Below, in pieces: positions 1 to 7,889 of a DNA stretch of 64,000 bases. Every line of letters starts with the position of its first letter. Position 1 is the first letter of the stretch. This DNA is from JAGWBJ01 sp034423015 (GTDB lineage: Bacteria; Chloroflexota; Dehalococcoidia; Lucifugimonadales; JAGWBF01): the NCBI GenBank assembly GCA_034423015.1, contig DAOUJG010000024.1:1-64000 (forward strand). The letters are read 5' to 3'. Both the position numbers and the translations under genes were made by a program. The notes under the pieces are model-generated. The model saw nothing but the letters and a program-made list of their open reading frames with translations, made no database searches and had not been told where the DNA came from.

Positions 1-360
1 GACGTAGTAGTAACCCGGGCCCAGGAGCTGGTAGCGGGAGGACTTCTCCGTGTAGGAGCCCAGGCGGTTGTCCTCCAAGGTGTCGCAGGCCAGGCGGGAG
101 ACGTTCTCCACGGCCATGTGCAGGACGGCGTGCTCGGCCACCGAGGCGTGGCCGTACCCCAGCACCCACCGCTCGTGGAAGCTGGCCGCCGTCTCCCGGC
201 TGACCTGCTGGGCTATCTCATCGAAGGGCTCGGGCCGCCGGGAGGTCATCGCGAACACCACGGCGATCTGCTCCTCGGTCAGGTCCCTGGGGCTAAGGGG
301 GTATACGCGGCGGGGGTGGGCCGTCTCGTCGCCTGTGGACACGGTCTGTGCGGATGACAT
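1..360 (-). CDS. thyX: Divergent FAD-dependent thymidylate synthase (ThyX-like), 3' end beyond window
   Basis: The first 120 codons of a protein whose C-terminus lies off the left edge. ThyX makes dTMP from dUMP with methylene-tetrahydrofolate and FAD. Residues 70-77 read GHASVAEH, and residues 99-110 (R-x2-SYTEKSSRY) match the second half of the ThyX signature R-x2-S-x4-S-x-R-Y. The leading RHR of the classical motif is replaced by D-N-R, as in the long divergent ThyX relatives that I recall from Chloroflexota. The start is the ATG at 358-360, 8 bases after the E2 stop, so it is probably the last gene of the operon. Whether it is an active synthase or a paralogue cannot be judged without the C-terminus. 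Confidence 0.8.
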   Translation of the reverse strand, partial: MSSAQTVSTGDETAHPRRVYPLSPRDLTEEQIAVVFAMTSRRPEPFDEIAQQVSRETAASFHERWVLGYGHASVAEHAVLHMAVENVSRLACDTLEDNRLGSYTEKSSRYQLLGPGYYYV

Positions 361-368
361 CCAGATGC

Positions 369-1583
369 CTAGAGCAGCAAGCTCACCGGGTTCTCCAGGT
401 GGGCCTTGACGTCCATCAAGAACCTGGCCCCCTCGGCACCGTCGGCCACCCGGTGATCCACGGACAGGGTGGCCTTCATCACGTGTCCCACGGCCACCCT
501 GCCGTCGCGCACCACGGGCTGCTCCGCGACCCTGCCCACGGCCAGGACGGCGGCGTTGGGGGGATAGATAATGGCGGCGAAGCTGTCCACGTCGAACATT
601 CCCAGGTTGCTGACGGCGAAGGTGCCGCCCGCGTACTCCTCCGCCCGCAGGGTGCCTCCGTGGGCGCGCTGCACAAGGTCAGCGCTGGCCGCCGCGATCT
701 CGCGCAGCGACTTCTTCTGACACCCGGCGATGGCCGGCAGGATCAGGCCCTCCTCCAACGCGACGGCTATGGCGATGTTGACGTCACCGTGGAGCTCCAG
801 GTGGTCACCCTCGAAGGACGCGTTGAACTTGGGGAACCTCACCAGGCTCATTGCCGCGGCCTTGACGATCAGGTCGTTGACGCTCACACGGGGCCCCTGT
901 CCCTCCACCAGGGCATCGTTGAGCTGGGCCCGCAGGTCCACGGCCCTGTCCATGTCTATCTCGGAGGTGACGTAGAAGTGGGGCGTCTCCCGCTTGCTCC
1001 GGGAGGTGACCCCGGCGATGGCCTGTCGCATCCGCGACAGGTCTATTCTGCCTCCTGCGGCAGTGGCGTCTGGGGCCCGCTGCGCTTCTTCGTGGGCCAG
1101 TACGTCGGCCTCGGTCACGCGTCCACCGGGCCCGGTGCCCGTGACCGCCGCCAGGTCTATCCCCCTCTCCCGGGCCAAGCGGCGGGCTATGGGGCTGGCC
1201 CTGACCCCCGAAGGCGGGGCGGCAGGAGCGGCGGCCGCCTCCGGTCCCGGCCCGGACTCACGGGCGCCGGCGGGCTCCTCGCTTCCCTGGGAAGGAGAAG
1301 AAGGCTGCGGGGACGGCAACGCCTCCACCGGCGGGGCCGCCTCTCCGGGCTCGGTTATCACCGCGAGCACCTCTCCCACGGGGACGGCGCGCCCCTCCTC
1401 GACCACTATCCTCCCCAGGACGCCGTCCCAGAAGGACTCCATCTCCACGGTGGCCTTGTCGGTCTCGATCTCGGCGATGACGTCCCCCCGGGACACCAAG
1501 TCCCCCTCGGCCTTGTGCCAGCGGACCACGGTGCCTTCCCGCATGTCGTAGTTCATCCGCGGCATCACGATCTGGGTCGCCAA
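369..1583 (-). CDS. Dihydrolipoamide acyltransferase, E2 component of a 2-oxoacid dehydrogenase complex
   Basis: This is the E2 core enzyme that moves acyl groups from lipoamide to CoA. It has 404 residues in the usual order. The lipoyl domain is at about 1-78, with lipoyl-lysine K43 in the TDKA motif. An Ala/Pro/Ser linker follows, then a peripheral-subunit-binding domain at about 128-163 (ASPIARRLA, GPGGRV). The catalytic domain ends in DHRVADG, with His377 and Asp381. The start is a TTG at 1581-1583 behind a clean AGGAGG. The open frame runs 39 codons further upstream, but that part has no ribosome site and no domain. The gene follows korAB rather than an E1 gene, so its partner E1 must be encoded elsewhere. 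Acetyl versus succinyl specificity cannot be decided from sequence. Confidence 0.9.
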   Translation of the reverse strand: MATQIVMPRMNYDMREGTVVRWHKAEGDLVSRGDVIAEIETDKATVEMESFWDGVLGRIVVEEGRAVPVGEVLAVITEPGEAAPPVEALPSPQPSSPSQGSEEPAGARESGPGPEAAAAPAAPPSGVRASPIARRLARERGIDLAAVTGTGPGGRVTEADVLAHEEAQRAPDATAAGGRIDLSRMRQAIAGVTSRSKRETPHFYVTSEIDMDRAVDLRAQLNDALVEGQGPRVSVNDLIVKAAAMSLVRFPKFNASFEGDHLELHGDVNIAIAVALEEGLILPAIAGCQKKSLREIAAASADLVQRAHGGTLRAEEYAGGTFAVSNLGMFDVDSFAAIIYPPNAAVLAVGRVAEQPVVRDGRVAVGHVMKATLSVDHRVADGAEGARFLMDVKAHLENPVSLLL

Positions 1584-1765
1584 GGTCGCCTCCTGACTCG
1601 GGCGTGGGGTGGACGGCGGACCGCCCGCGTCACGGGCAATTCTACACCAAGGGCGGCCCCGATTGAAGCCCCGCTTTGCTGTACCCACCCCCCTACACAA
1701 ACCGAGCCGCCGGGCATCTTACCGGCGGCTCTGGCAGTCGGGGTCTTTCGCGGCACGGGCAGGGG

Positions 1766-2671
1766 TTAGAGCATCCGCTGGATGATCTTCTCCCCCTGCT
1801 CCTTGGTCAGCCCGAGGGACTTGAACGCCAGGGGCCCCTCCTCCAGCACCGGCTCCCTTTTGCCCAGGGTGGGTATCTCCTCCTTGAAGAACAGGCCCGT
1901 GTAGATCTTGTCTCCCCAGGCCATGGCCTTCTCACAGGCCAGCCTCCAGTCGGTGGGATCGTGCTCCTCGTCCTCCAGCTTGGCAACCCGGTCTTTGAAG
2001 AAGCTGTGTCCGTTGTCGTGGTTGAAGGTGACGCAGGGACTGAACACGTCCACCAGAGCGAACCCCTCGTGCTGTATGGCGTCGATGATGAGCTGGGTCA
2101 GATGCCGGATGTCGCCTGAGTAGCCCCTGGCAACATAGGTCGCGCCGTTCATTATGGCCGACGTGATGGGGTTCACGGGCATCTCCACACTGCCGAAGGG
2201 AGAGCTCTTGGTGCGCATGCCTATGCTGCTGGTGGGGGAGAGCTGGCCGGTGGTCAGCCCGTAGATCTGGTTGTTCATGACGACGTACGTCAGGTCCACG
2301 TTGCGGCGGGCGGTGTGCACGAAGTGGTTGCCGCCGATGCCGTAGCCGTCCCCGTCGCCGCCCGTGGCAATGACCGTCAGCTCGTGGTTGGCCATCTTGG
2401 CGCCGGTGGCCACGGCCAGGGCGCGGCCGTGAAGGGTATGCATGCCGTTGCCGTTGAAGTATCCCGGCAGGTTGGACGAGCACCCGATGCCGCTGACGGT
2501 GAGTATCTCGTGGGGCCTCAACCCAAGGGAGGCGCACGCCCTTTGCAGGCTGTTCAGCACCCCAAAGTCGCCGCACCCGGGGCACCAGTCGGGATCGACC
2601 GGCCCCTTGAAGTCCTTGGCGGTTAGCTGTACAACTGGTTCGCCTTCGGCCACGCCGACGGTAGCTGCCAT
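1766..2671 (-). CDS. korB: 2-oxoglutarate:ferredoxin oxidoreductase, beta subunit
   Basis: The 301-residue thiamine-diphosphate subunit of a 2-oxoacid:ferredoxin oxidoreductase, which oxidatively decarboxylates a 2-oxoacid (most likely 2-oxoglutarate) to acyl-CoA and reduces ferredoxin. Cluster and cofactor landmarks are visible: DWCPGCGDFG at 28-37 (C30, C33), GIGCSSN around C64, and the TPP/Mg site GGDGDGYGIGGNH at about 104-116 followed by MNNQIYGLT at 132-140. An ATG start follows GGAGAGGT. It lies 13 bases downstream of korA and is surely co-transcribed with it. Substrate choice between 2-oxoglutarate and other oxoacids is inferred from overall family resemblance. Confidence 0.92.
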   Translation of the reverse strand: MAATVGVAEGEPVVQLTAKDFKGPVDPDWCPGCGDFGVLNSLQRACASLGLRPHEILTVSGIGCSSNLPGYFNGNGMHTLHGRALAVATGAKMANHELTVIATGGDGDGYGIGGNHFVHTARRNVDLTYVVMNNQIYGLTTGQLSPTSSIGMRTKSSPFGSVEMPVNPITSAIMNGATYVARGYSGDIRHLTQLIIDAIQHEGFALVDVFSPCVTFNHDNGHSFFKDRVAKLEDEEHDPTDWRLACEKAMAWGDKIYTGLFFKEEIPTLGKREPVLEEGPLAFKSLGLTKEQGEKIIQRML

Positions 2672-2684
2672 TCTGTCACCTCTC

Positions 2685-4463
2685 CTATACCATGACTTCC
2701 TGATAGGGCACGTAGCACGTGGTCTTGCCAGCCATCAGCTCCAGCACTCCGTCCACGATGTGGTGGGGCATGAAAGGCTCGCCGTCGTACTTCCGGATGT
2801 GTCCGTCCACGTTCAGGCCGGTCTCGCTGCGCATGTACCTGAAGAACTGGCCGGAGTAGTTGTTCTCCACGACGATGGTCCGCTTGCACTTGGACACGAT
2901 GTCCACGACGGCCTCGCCGTTAAACGGGACTATCCACTTTATCGGTAGCTGGTTGGCGGTAACCCCCTTGTCGGCCAGCTGGACTATCGCCTCCTTGATC
3001 ACCCCGTAGGAGGAGCCCCAGCCGATGAGGGTCACGTCGGCGTCCGCCGGGCCCTCGATGGCGGGCGGCGCGACCTCCTTGATGATCCCCTGGAACTTGC
3101 GGGCCCTCTTCTCCACCATCTTGCGGCGCTTGTGGGGGTTGGTGAACTCGTCGCTGATGAGCACCGAGTCCTCGTCGTGCTCGTCGGTGGCGACCACGTG
3201 CACGTACCCCTCCAACCCCGGCAGGGCCCGGGGGGAGATGCCGCTCTCGGTGTCGGCGTAGCGCTTGTAGCCGTCGGTGTCCGAGGGCTCCATGATGATG
3301 CCTCCCCGGTCGATCTTCGGCTGCATGTCCACGTCCGCCGGGTCGAAGCTGAACCTGCCCTCAGAGATCAGCAGGTCGGATATGACTATCCCGGGGCACT
3401 GGGCCTTGTCGACCAGGTTAAAAAGCTCGGGGATGGTGTTGAAGGCGTCCAGGGCGTCCTTGGGAGCGACTATGAACCGCTCGAAGTCCCCCTGGCTGGC
3501 GCCCAGGGCCTGCCACAGGTCTCCCTGCTCCGTCTTGGTGGGCACCCCGGTGGAGGGGCCAGCCCGCTGCACATCGATGAACACCACCGGGATCTCCATC
3601 ATAGCGGCGCTGCCCACGGCCTCGGTCATGAGGGCGAACCCGCCCCCGGAGGTGGCGCACATGGCCCGGACGCCCGTGTGGGCGGCGCCGATGGTCATGT
3701 TGGCGACGCCGATCTCGTCCTCCACCTGCCGGACCATGATGCCCAGGTTGCGGGCGTTCTGGGCCATCCAGTGGAGCACTCCTGTGGAGGGGCTCATCGG
3801 GTAGGCCGCGTAGAACTTCACCCCGGCCGCCGCCCCGCCCATGGCCAGCGCCTCGTTGCCCGACCAGACCGCCTGGGGCGTTGAGCCCATGGGCGCGGCC
3901 ATGGGGAAGGGCTCGAAGTTGGACTCGGCATAGTCGAAACCGGCCCGGGCCACCCTGACGTTCTCCTCCACCACCGACTCGCCCTGGCGCGCGAACCGCA
4001 GCCTCAGGCTGTCCTCGAGGATGCTGAACTCCAGTCCCATGAGGGATATTATGGACCCCACGGCCACGGTGTTCTGCATCAGGCGGTTGCGGCTGTTGGT
4101 CAGCTCTCCCACGGGGAGCGGGCACAGGTGAGCGCCCTCCTGGGCGTCGCCCGGCTTGATGTTGTCACCGTTGTACACCACACGGCTTCCCCGGCCCATG
4201 AGGCCCAGGTGGCGGTCCATCGTGTCCTGGTTCAGGCACAGCAGCAGGTCCATGGAGTCCCCGTGGCTGTACAGCTCCTCGTCGGAGACACGCACCACCA
4301 GGAAGATGTGCCCGCCCCGGATGATGGACTGGTAGGCGTTGTAGGTGTTGAGATGGAGGCCGCGGCGGACGAATATCCGGGCCAGGATGTCGCCGGGGGT
4401 GGCGATGCCCTGTCCGGCCTCACCGCCGATGCCCATCGCGAAGTCGTAGTTTCTAGAGCCCAT
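2685..4463 (-). CDS. korA: 2-oxoglutarate:ferredoxin oxidoreductase, alpha subunit with fused gamma domain
   Basis: A 592-residue partner of KorB. About the first 185 residues are the gamma-type domain (GIGGEAGQGI near the start, YQSIIRGGH around 44-52). The pyrimidine-binding alpha domain follows (GNEALAMGG, AAYPMSPST), with the MTEAVG/PVVFIDVQRAGPSTG region typical of the family, and then domain II. Gamma-alpha fusion is normal for KorA. The ATG start sits behind AAGGAGGGG. Upstream is lpd, 111 bases away on the same strand. With KorB it provides low-potential electrons instead of NADH, so it would work with a ferredoxin that is not encoded in this window. Confidence 0.93.
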   Translation of the reverse strand: MGSRNYDFAMGIGGEAGQGIATPGDILARIFVRRGLHLNTYNAYQSIIRGGHIFLVVRVSDEELYSHGDSMDLLLCLNQDTMDRHLGLMGRGSRVVYNGDNIKPGDAQEGAHLCPLPVGELTNSRNRLMQNTVAVGSIISLMGLEFSILEDSLRLRFARQGESVVEENVRVARAGFDYAESNFEPFPMAAPMGSTPQAVWSGNEALAMGGAAAGVKFYAAYPMSPSTGVLHWMAQNARNLGIMVRQVEDEIGVANMTIGAAHTGVRAMCATSGGGFALMTEAVGSAAMMEIPVVFIDVQRAGPSTGVPTKTEQGDLWQALGASQGDFERFIVAPKDALDAFNTIPELFNLVDKAQCPGIVISDLLISEGRFSFDPADVDMQPKIDRGGIIMEPSDTDGYKRYADTESGISPRALPGLEGYVHVVATDEHDEDSVLISDEFTNPHKRRKMVEKRARKFQGIIKEVAPPAIEGPADADVTLIGWGSSYGVIKEAIVQLADKGVTANQLPIKWIVPFNGEAVVDIVSKCKRTIVVENNYSGQFFRYMRSETGLNVDGHIRKYDGEPFMPHHIVDGVLELMAGKTTCYVPYQEVMV

Positions 4464-4574
4464 GTGCCCACCCCTCCTTAGAGGTCGATCGTGCCGACGG
4501 TCCTTCGGCCCCAGGGCCGCCGGCTCCCGTTATTGTACAGGATAGTGACGAGAAACTACAGATGGCCCGTCCCG

Positions 4575-5960
4575 TCAGTTGTGTACCGCCCTTCCCTCGG
4601 CGGCCAGCGCCGCCTCCTTCACCGCTTCGGAGAGAGTGGGATGGGAGTAGACCATCCACCCCAGCTCCAGGGTGGTCCCCTCGAGGAGGCGGGCGATGGA
4701 GAGCCCGGCCAGCATCTCGGTCACCTCGGGCCCCACCATGTGAGCCCCCAGGACCTCGCCATACTTCTCCTCGACCACCAGCTTGACCAGCCCGGCCGTC
4801 TCCCCGATGGCGGCGGCCTTTCCGCTGGCCTTGAAATGGAACTTGCCCACCTTCACGCCGTAGCCCTGGTCCCGGGCCTGCTGCTCGGTGAGCCCGAAGC
4901 TGGCCACCTGGGGCACACAGTAAGTGGCCCGGGGCATATTCACGTAGTCCAGGGGTTGGGTCTCGACGCCGGCGATGGTCTCCACGGCGGCAACCCCCTG
5001 GGCCGAGGCCACGTGGGCCAGGGGCAGCTTGCCGGTGACGTCCCCTATGGCGTAGATGCCCGGCACGTTGGTGGCCATCCCGTCGTCCACCTGCACCGTA
5101 CCCCGGTCCATGGCGACGCCCAGCCGCTCCAGGCCCATGTCCTCCACGTTGGGCTGGACGCCGATGGCCACCAGGACCTTGTCGCAGTCGATCTCTGCGG
5201 CCCCTCCATCAGACTCCAGGGAAAGGCGCACTCCCCCGTTGGAGTGGGTGAGCTGGGTGACCCTGGACCCGGTGTTGAAGGTGACCCCCTCTCGCGACAG
5301 GGCCCGCTCCAGCGCCCTGCTGATCTCCTCGTCCTCGTTGGGAACGATCCTGGGCAACACCTCCACCACGGTAACTTTCACCCCATAGGCGTTGTACAGG
5401 TACGCGAACTCCATCCCGATGGCCCCCCCACCGACGATCACCACCGATTCCGGGAGCTGCCGCAAGGCCAGAGCATGGCGGCTGGTCATCACAACCTCGC
5501 CGTCGATGGGAAGGGAGGGAATGGTCCGGGGCCGGGCCCCGGTCGCCAGGACGACGTTCTTCGCCTTGAGGACCCTGCCGTCGGGGGAGACCTCGATGGT
5601 CTGACCGTCTCTGAGGGAGGCCTCGCCCCTGATGTGGTCCACCTTGTTCTTACGAAGGAGGTAGGCGATCCCCTTGGTGTTGCGGTCCACCACCAAGCGG
5701 CTGCGGTCCACCGCCTTGGAGTAGTCCACCCGCAGGTTGTCGAACTCGAAGCCGAACTCGCCTGCCCGGTGGAGGAGGGAGAGTACCTCTGCATTCCTGA
5801 GCAGGGCCTTGCTGGGGATGCACCCCCAGTTCAGGCAGACGCCCCCCAGCTCCTCCCGCTCTACGACGGCGGTGCGCAGCCCAAGCTGGGCCGCCCTGAT
5901 GGCCGCAACGTAGCCGCCGGGCCCCGCCCCTATGACGGCTACGTCATACTCTTCGGCCAT
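4575..5960 (-). CDS. lpd: Dihydrolipoyl dehydrogenase (E3)
   Basis: A 461-residue FAD disulfide oxidoreductase that reoxidises dihydrolipoamide with NAD+. The FAD site GAGPGGYVAA is at 11-20, the redox-active pair C42-x4-C47 lies in GGVCLNWGCIPSK, there is an NAD-binding GGGAIGMEFAYLY segment, and the C-terminal His440-x4-Glu445 active-site pair is present. The ATG at 5958-5960 is chosen because GGAAGGTGGGG stands before it. An upstream in-frame ATG at 5990 touches the -10 box of the predicted promoter and so could not be on the transcript. It is first in the operon lpd-korA-korB-E2-thyX. Confidence 0.95.
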   Translation of the reverse strand: MAEEYDVAVIGAGPGGYVAAIRAAQLGLRTAVVEREELGGVCLNWGCIPSKALLRNAEVLSLLHRAGEFGFEFDNLRVDYSKAVDRSRLVVDRNTKGIAYLLRKNKVDHIRGEASLRDGQTIEVSPDGRVLKAKNVVLATGARPRTIPSLPIDGEVVMTSRHALALRQLPESVVIVGGGAIGMEFAYLYNAYGVKVTVVEVLPRIVPNEDEEISRALERALSREGVTFNTGSRVTQLTHSNGGVRLSLESDGGAAEIDCDKVLVAIGVQPNVEDMGLERLGVAMDRGTVQVDDGMATNVPGIYAIGDVTGKLPLAHVASAQGVAAVETIAGVETQPLDYVNMPRATYCVPQVASFGLTEQQARDQGYGVKVGKFHFKASGKAAAIGETAGLVKLVVEEKYGEVLGAHMVGPEVTEMLAGLSIARLLEGTTLELGWMVYSHPTLSEAVKEAALAAEGRAVHN

Positions 5961-5990
5961 CCCCACCTTCCGGCTCCCATTGAGTGACAC

Positions 5991-6041
5991 ATTATAACGC
6001 TGGCCGTCAGGCTGTTCAAGCTAGACGGGCGGGACTATAAT
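5991..6041. promoter_or_regulatory. Back-to-back divergent promoters for lpd and the 2-hydroxyacid dehydrogenase gene
   Basis: For lpd (minus): -35 TTGAAC (6014-6019), 17-base spacer, -10 TATAAT (5991-5996). For the plus-strand gene: -10 TATAAT (6036-6041) with a weaker -35 TGTTCA (6013-6018), 17-base spacer. The two -35 boxes occupy the same bases, so polymerase should not be able to hold both at once. These are sigma-70-type predictions by eye. Confidence 0.65.
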
Positions 6042-6100
6042 GGTGCCACCTCGCAGCCGGGGGAGCGTTGCAGGTGCCGCCGGCCCCAAAGGAGAAGGCG

Positions 6101-7111
6101 ATGGCCGCAGCAGGCAGCGGGTTCCGAGTCCTCGTCACCGACTACGTATGGCCCTCCGTCGACCCCGAGCGGGAGGTGCTGGCCGCCATAGGGGGAGAGC
6201 TGGTGGTCGCCCCCGACGGCAGCGAGGAGACCCTGGCCGCCCTGGCCGAGGACGTGGACGGCATCCTCACCTGCTTCGCCCAGGTCACACCCAAGGTCGT
6301 GGAGGCCGCCAGGCGGTGTGTGGTCATCGGCCGCTACGGGGTCGGGGTGGACAACATCGCCGTGGACACGGCGACTCGCCTGGGCATACTGGTCACGTGG
6401 GTGCCCGACTACTGCGTGGACGAGGTCTCGGACCACGCCCTGGCGCTGCTGCTGGCCTGGAACCGCCGCATCAACCTCTTCGACTCGTCGGTGAAGGCCG
6501 GCCGCTGGCACGTGGAGCTGACCATGCCTATCCACCGGCTCAGGGGAAGGACGATGGGCATCATCGGCCTGGGCAGGATAGGGAGAGCCCTGTCGCGAAA
6601 GGCGGGCGCCTTCGGCATGGAGGTGATGGCCTCGGACCCCTTCGTCTCCGTGGAGGACGCGGCGGCCGCCGGCGCACGCCTGGCGGACGTGAATACGCTG
6701 TTGGCGGAGTCGGACTTCGTCTCCGTCCACACTCCCCTGACCCCCGAGACCCGAAACCTCATCGGCAAGGACGCCCTGGACAGGATGAAACCGTCGGCGT
6801 TCCTCATCAACGTGGCCCGAGGGGCCCTGATCGACGAGGACGCCCTCTACGAGGCCCTGAAGGAGAAGCGCATAGCCGGCGCCGGCCTTGACCTCCTGGT
6901 GGAGGTCCCCCCGCCCCCGGACCACCCTCTGCTGGGCCTGGACAACGTCATCGTCACGCCCCACGTGGCGTTCTTCTCCCGGGAGTCGGTGAGGGAGCTC
7001 CAGGTGCGGGCCACGCAGGAGGTGGCCCGGGTCCTGACGGGACGCATGCCCGACAACACCGTCAACCCGCAGGTCCTGACCCAGGACAACAACCGCACCA
7101 GCCTGGGATAG
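6101..7111 (+). CDS. D-isomer-specific 2-hydroxyacid dehydrogenase (phosphoglycerate dehydrogenase/CtBP-like)
   Basis: A 336-residue NAD-dependent oxidoreductase of the D-2-hydroxyacid family. Visible are the Rossmann motif GIIGLGRIGRAL mid-protein, the catalytic Arg in NVARGALID, the catalytic Glu in the DLLVEVPPPPDHPLL segment, and the catalytic His in TPHVAFFS. The C-terminal ACT domain of long SerA enzymes is absent, so this is the short form; its substrate is not predictable. The start is the ATG at 6101 after AAAGGAG (6088-6094). A TTG eleven codons upstream is open but has no ribosome site. It is read divergently from lpd and is followed after 10 bases by the zinc-ribbon membrane protein, probably in one transcript. 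Confidence 0.88.
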   Translation: MAAAGSGFRVLVTDYVWPSVDPEREVLAAIGGELVVAPDGSEETLAALAEDVDGILTCFAQVTPKVVEAARRCVVIGRYGVGVDNIAVDTATRLGILVTWVPDYCVDEVSDHALALLLAWNRRINLFDSSVKAGRWHVELTMPIHRLRGRTMGIIGLGRIGRALSRKAGAFGMEVMASDPFVSVEDAAAAGARLADVNTLLAESDFVSVHTPLTPETRNLIGKDALDRMKPSAFLINVARGALIDEDALYEALKEKRIAGAGLDLLVEVPPPPDHPLLGLDNVIVTPHVAFFSRESVRELQVRATQEVARVLTGRMPDNTVNPQVLTQDNNRTSLG

Positions 7112-7121
7112 CGAGGACGTG

Positions 7122-7889
7122 ATGGCCGGCGCTGAGTATACCCCCGGGCCCTGCGCCAGGTGCGGCGAGACGCTGGAGCCGGGAGCTTCCTTCTGCGGCA
7201 GCTGCGGGACCCGCGTCGCCCCGGTCCCCGGGGGTGGGCGGGTCACCCTTGAGTTTATGGGCACCACGTCCCAAGCGTACGTTTGGGTGACCTGGCTGGT
7301 CCTGCTTTCGCTGCTGGTCATTCCCACCGGCTGGGGTGTGGCCTCGCTGAGTCGGTGGTACGTAAGGAACGTGCGGTTCAGCGACGGCACCTACGCCTGG
7401 TTCGAGGGGTACGGCAGCCAGATCTGGTGGTATTTCGTCGTTCAGGGCCTATTGAGTCTCCTGGGCAACTACTTTCGACTCCTGCCCCTGAGCCTGGCTT
7501 CCATATTCGTCGATGCTTGGGTCAACTTGATGGTCCTGCGCTGGTTCGCACGAAACTCGAGGCTGAGCAGCGGGGAGCGTCCGAGGTTCACTGGCACGTA
7601 CTGGCCTCTGCTGGCGTTCTCCGTACTGCTGGTGCTCTCCTTCTTCACCATCATAGGCTGGGCATGGGTCCTGTCGGGCCTCATGGGGTGGATATGCCAG
7701 AACATGCACATCGGCTCCAGGCAGGGGCTGTTCGTCGGCAACGGTCTGACATTCCTCTGGCGGGGCGTCGTGGCGATACTGGCCAGCCTGCCCATCGTCA
7801 CCATACCCTGGGCATGGCTCTGGTTCGCCAAGTGGCTGACGAGATGCGTCGTCTTCGAGGACCGCGCCGCACCGACGGTCCACGCCTAG
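7122..7889 (+). CDS. Zinc-ribbon membrane protein with three internal repeats (DUF898-like)
   Basis: A 255-residue protein. The N-terminus holds a zinc ribbon with two CxxC pairs (C11/C14 and C25/C28), followed by a Pro/Gly linker and a hydrophobic region with about five membrane segments from residue 50 on. The membrane part shows three copies of a pattern: Trp or Tyr, then Asn, a Ser/Gly turn, Phe-x-Gly, and Trp/Leu. Examples are YVRNVRFSDG..WFEGYG, WFARNSRLSSG..RFTGTY and WICQNMHIGS..LFVGNG. This recalls the DUF898/YjgN kind of repeat, but the assignment is tentative and the function unknown. GTG at 7119 is an alternative start. Its TAG stop shares the palindrome CTAG with the stop of the convergent peptidase gene. 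Confidence 0.7.
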   Translation: MAGAEYTPGPCARCGETLEPGASFCGSCGTRVAPVPGGGRVTLEFMGTTSQAYVWVTWLVLLSLLVIPTGWGVASLSRWYVRNVRFSDGTYAWFEGYGSQIWWYFVVQGLLSLLGNYFRLLPLSLASIFVDAWVNLMVLRWFARNSRLSSGERPRFTGTYWPLLAFSVLLVLSFFTIIGWAWVLSGLMGWICQNMHIGSRQGLFVGNGLTFLWRGVVAILASLPIVTIPWAWLWFAKWLTRCVVFEDRAAPTVHA

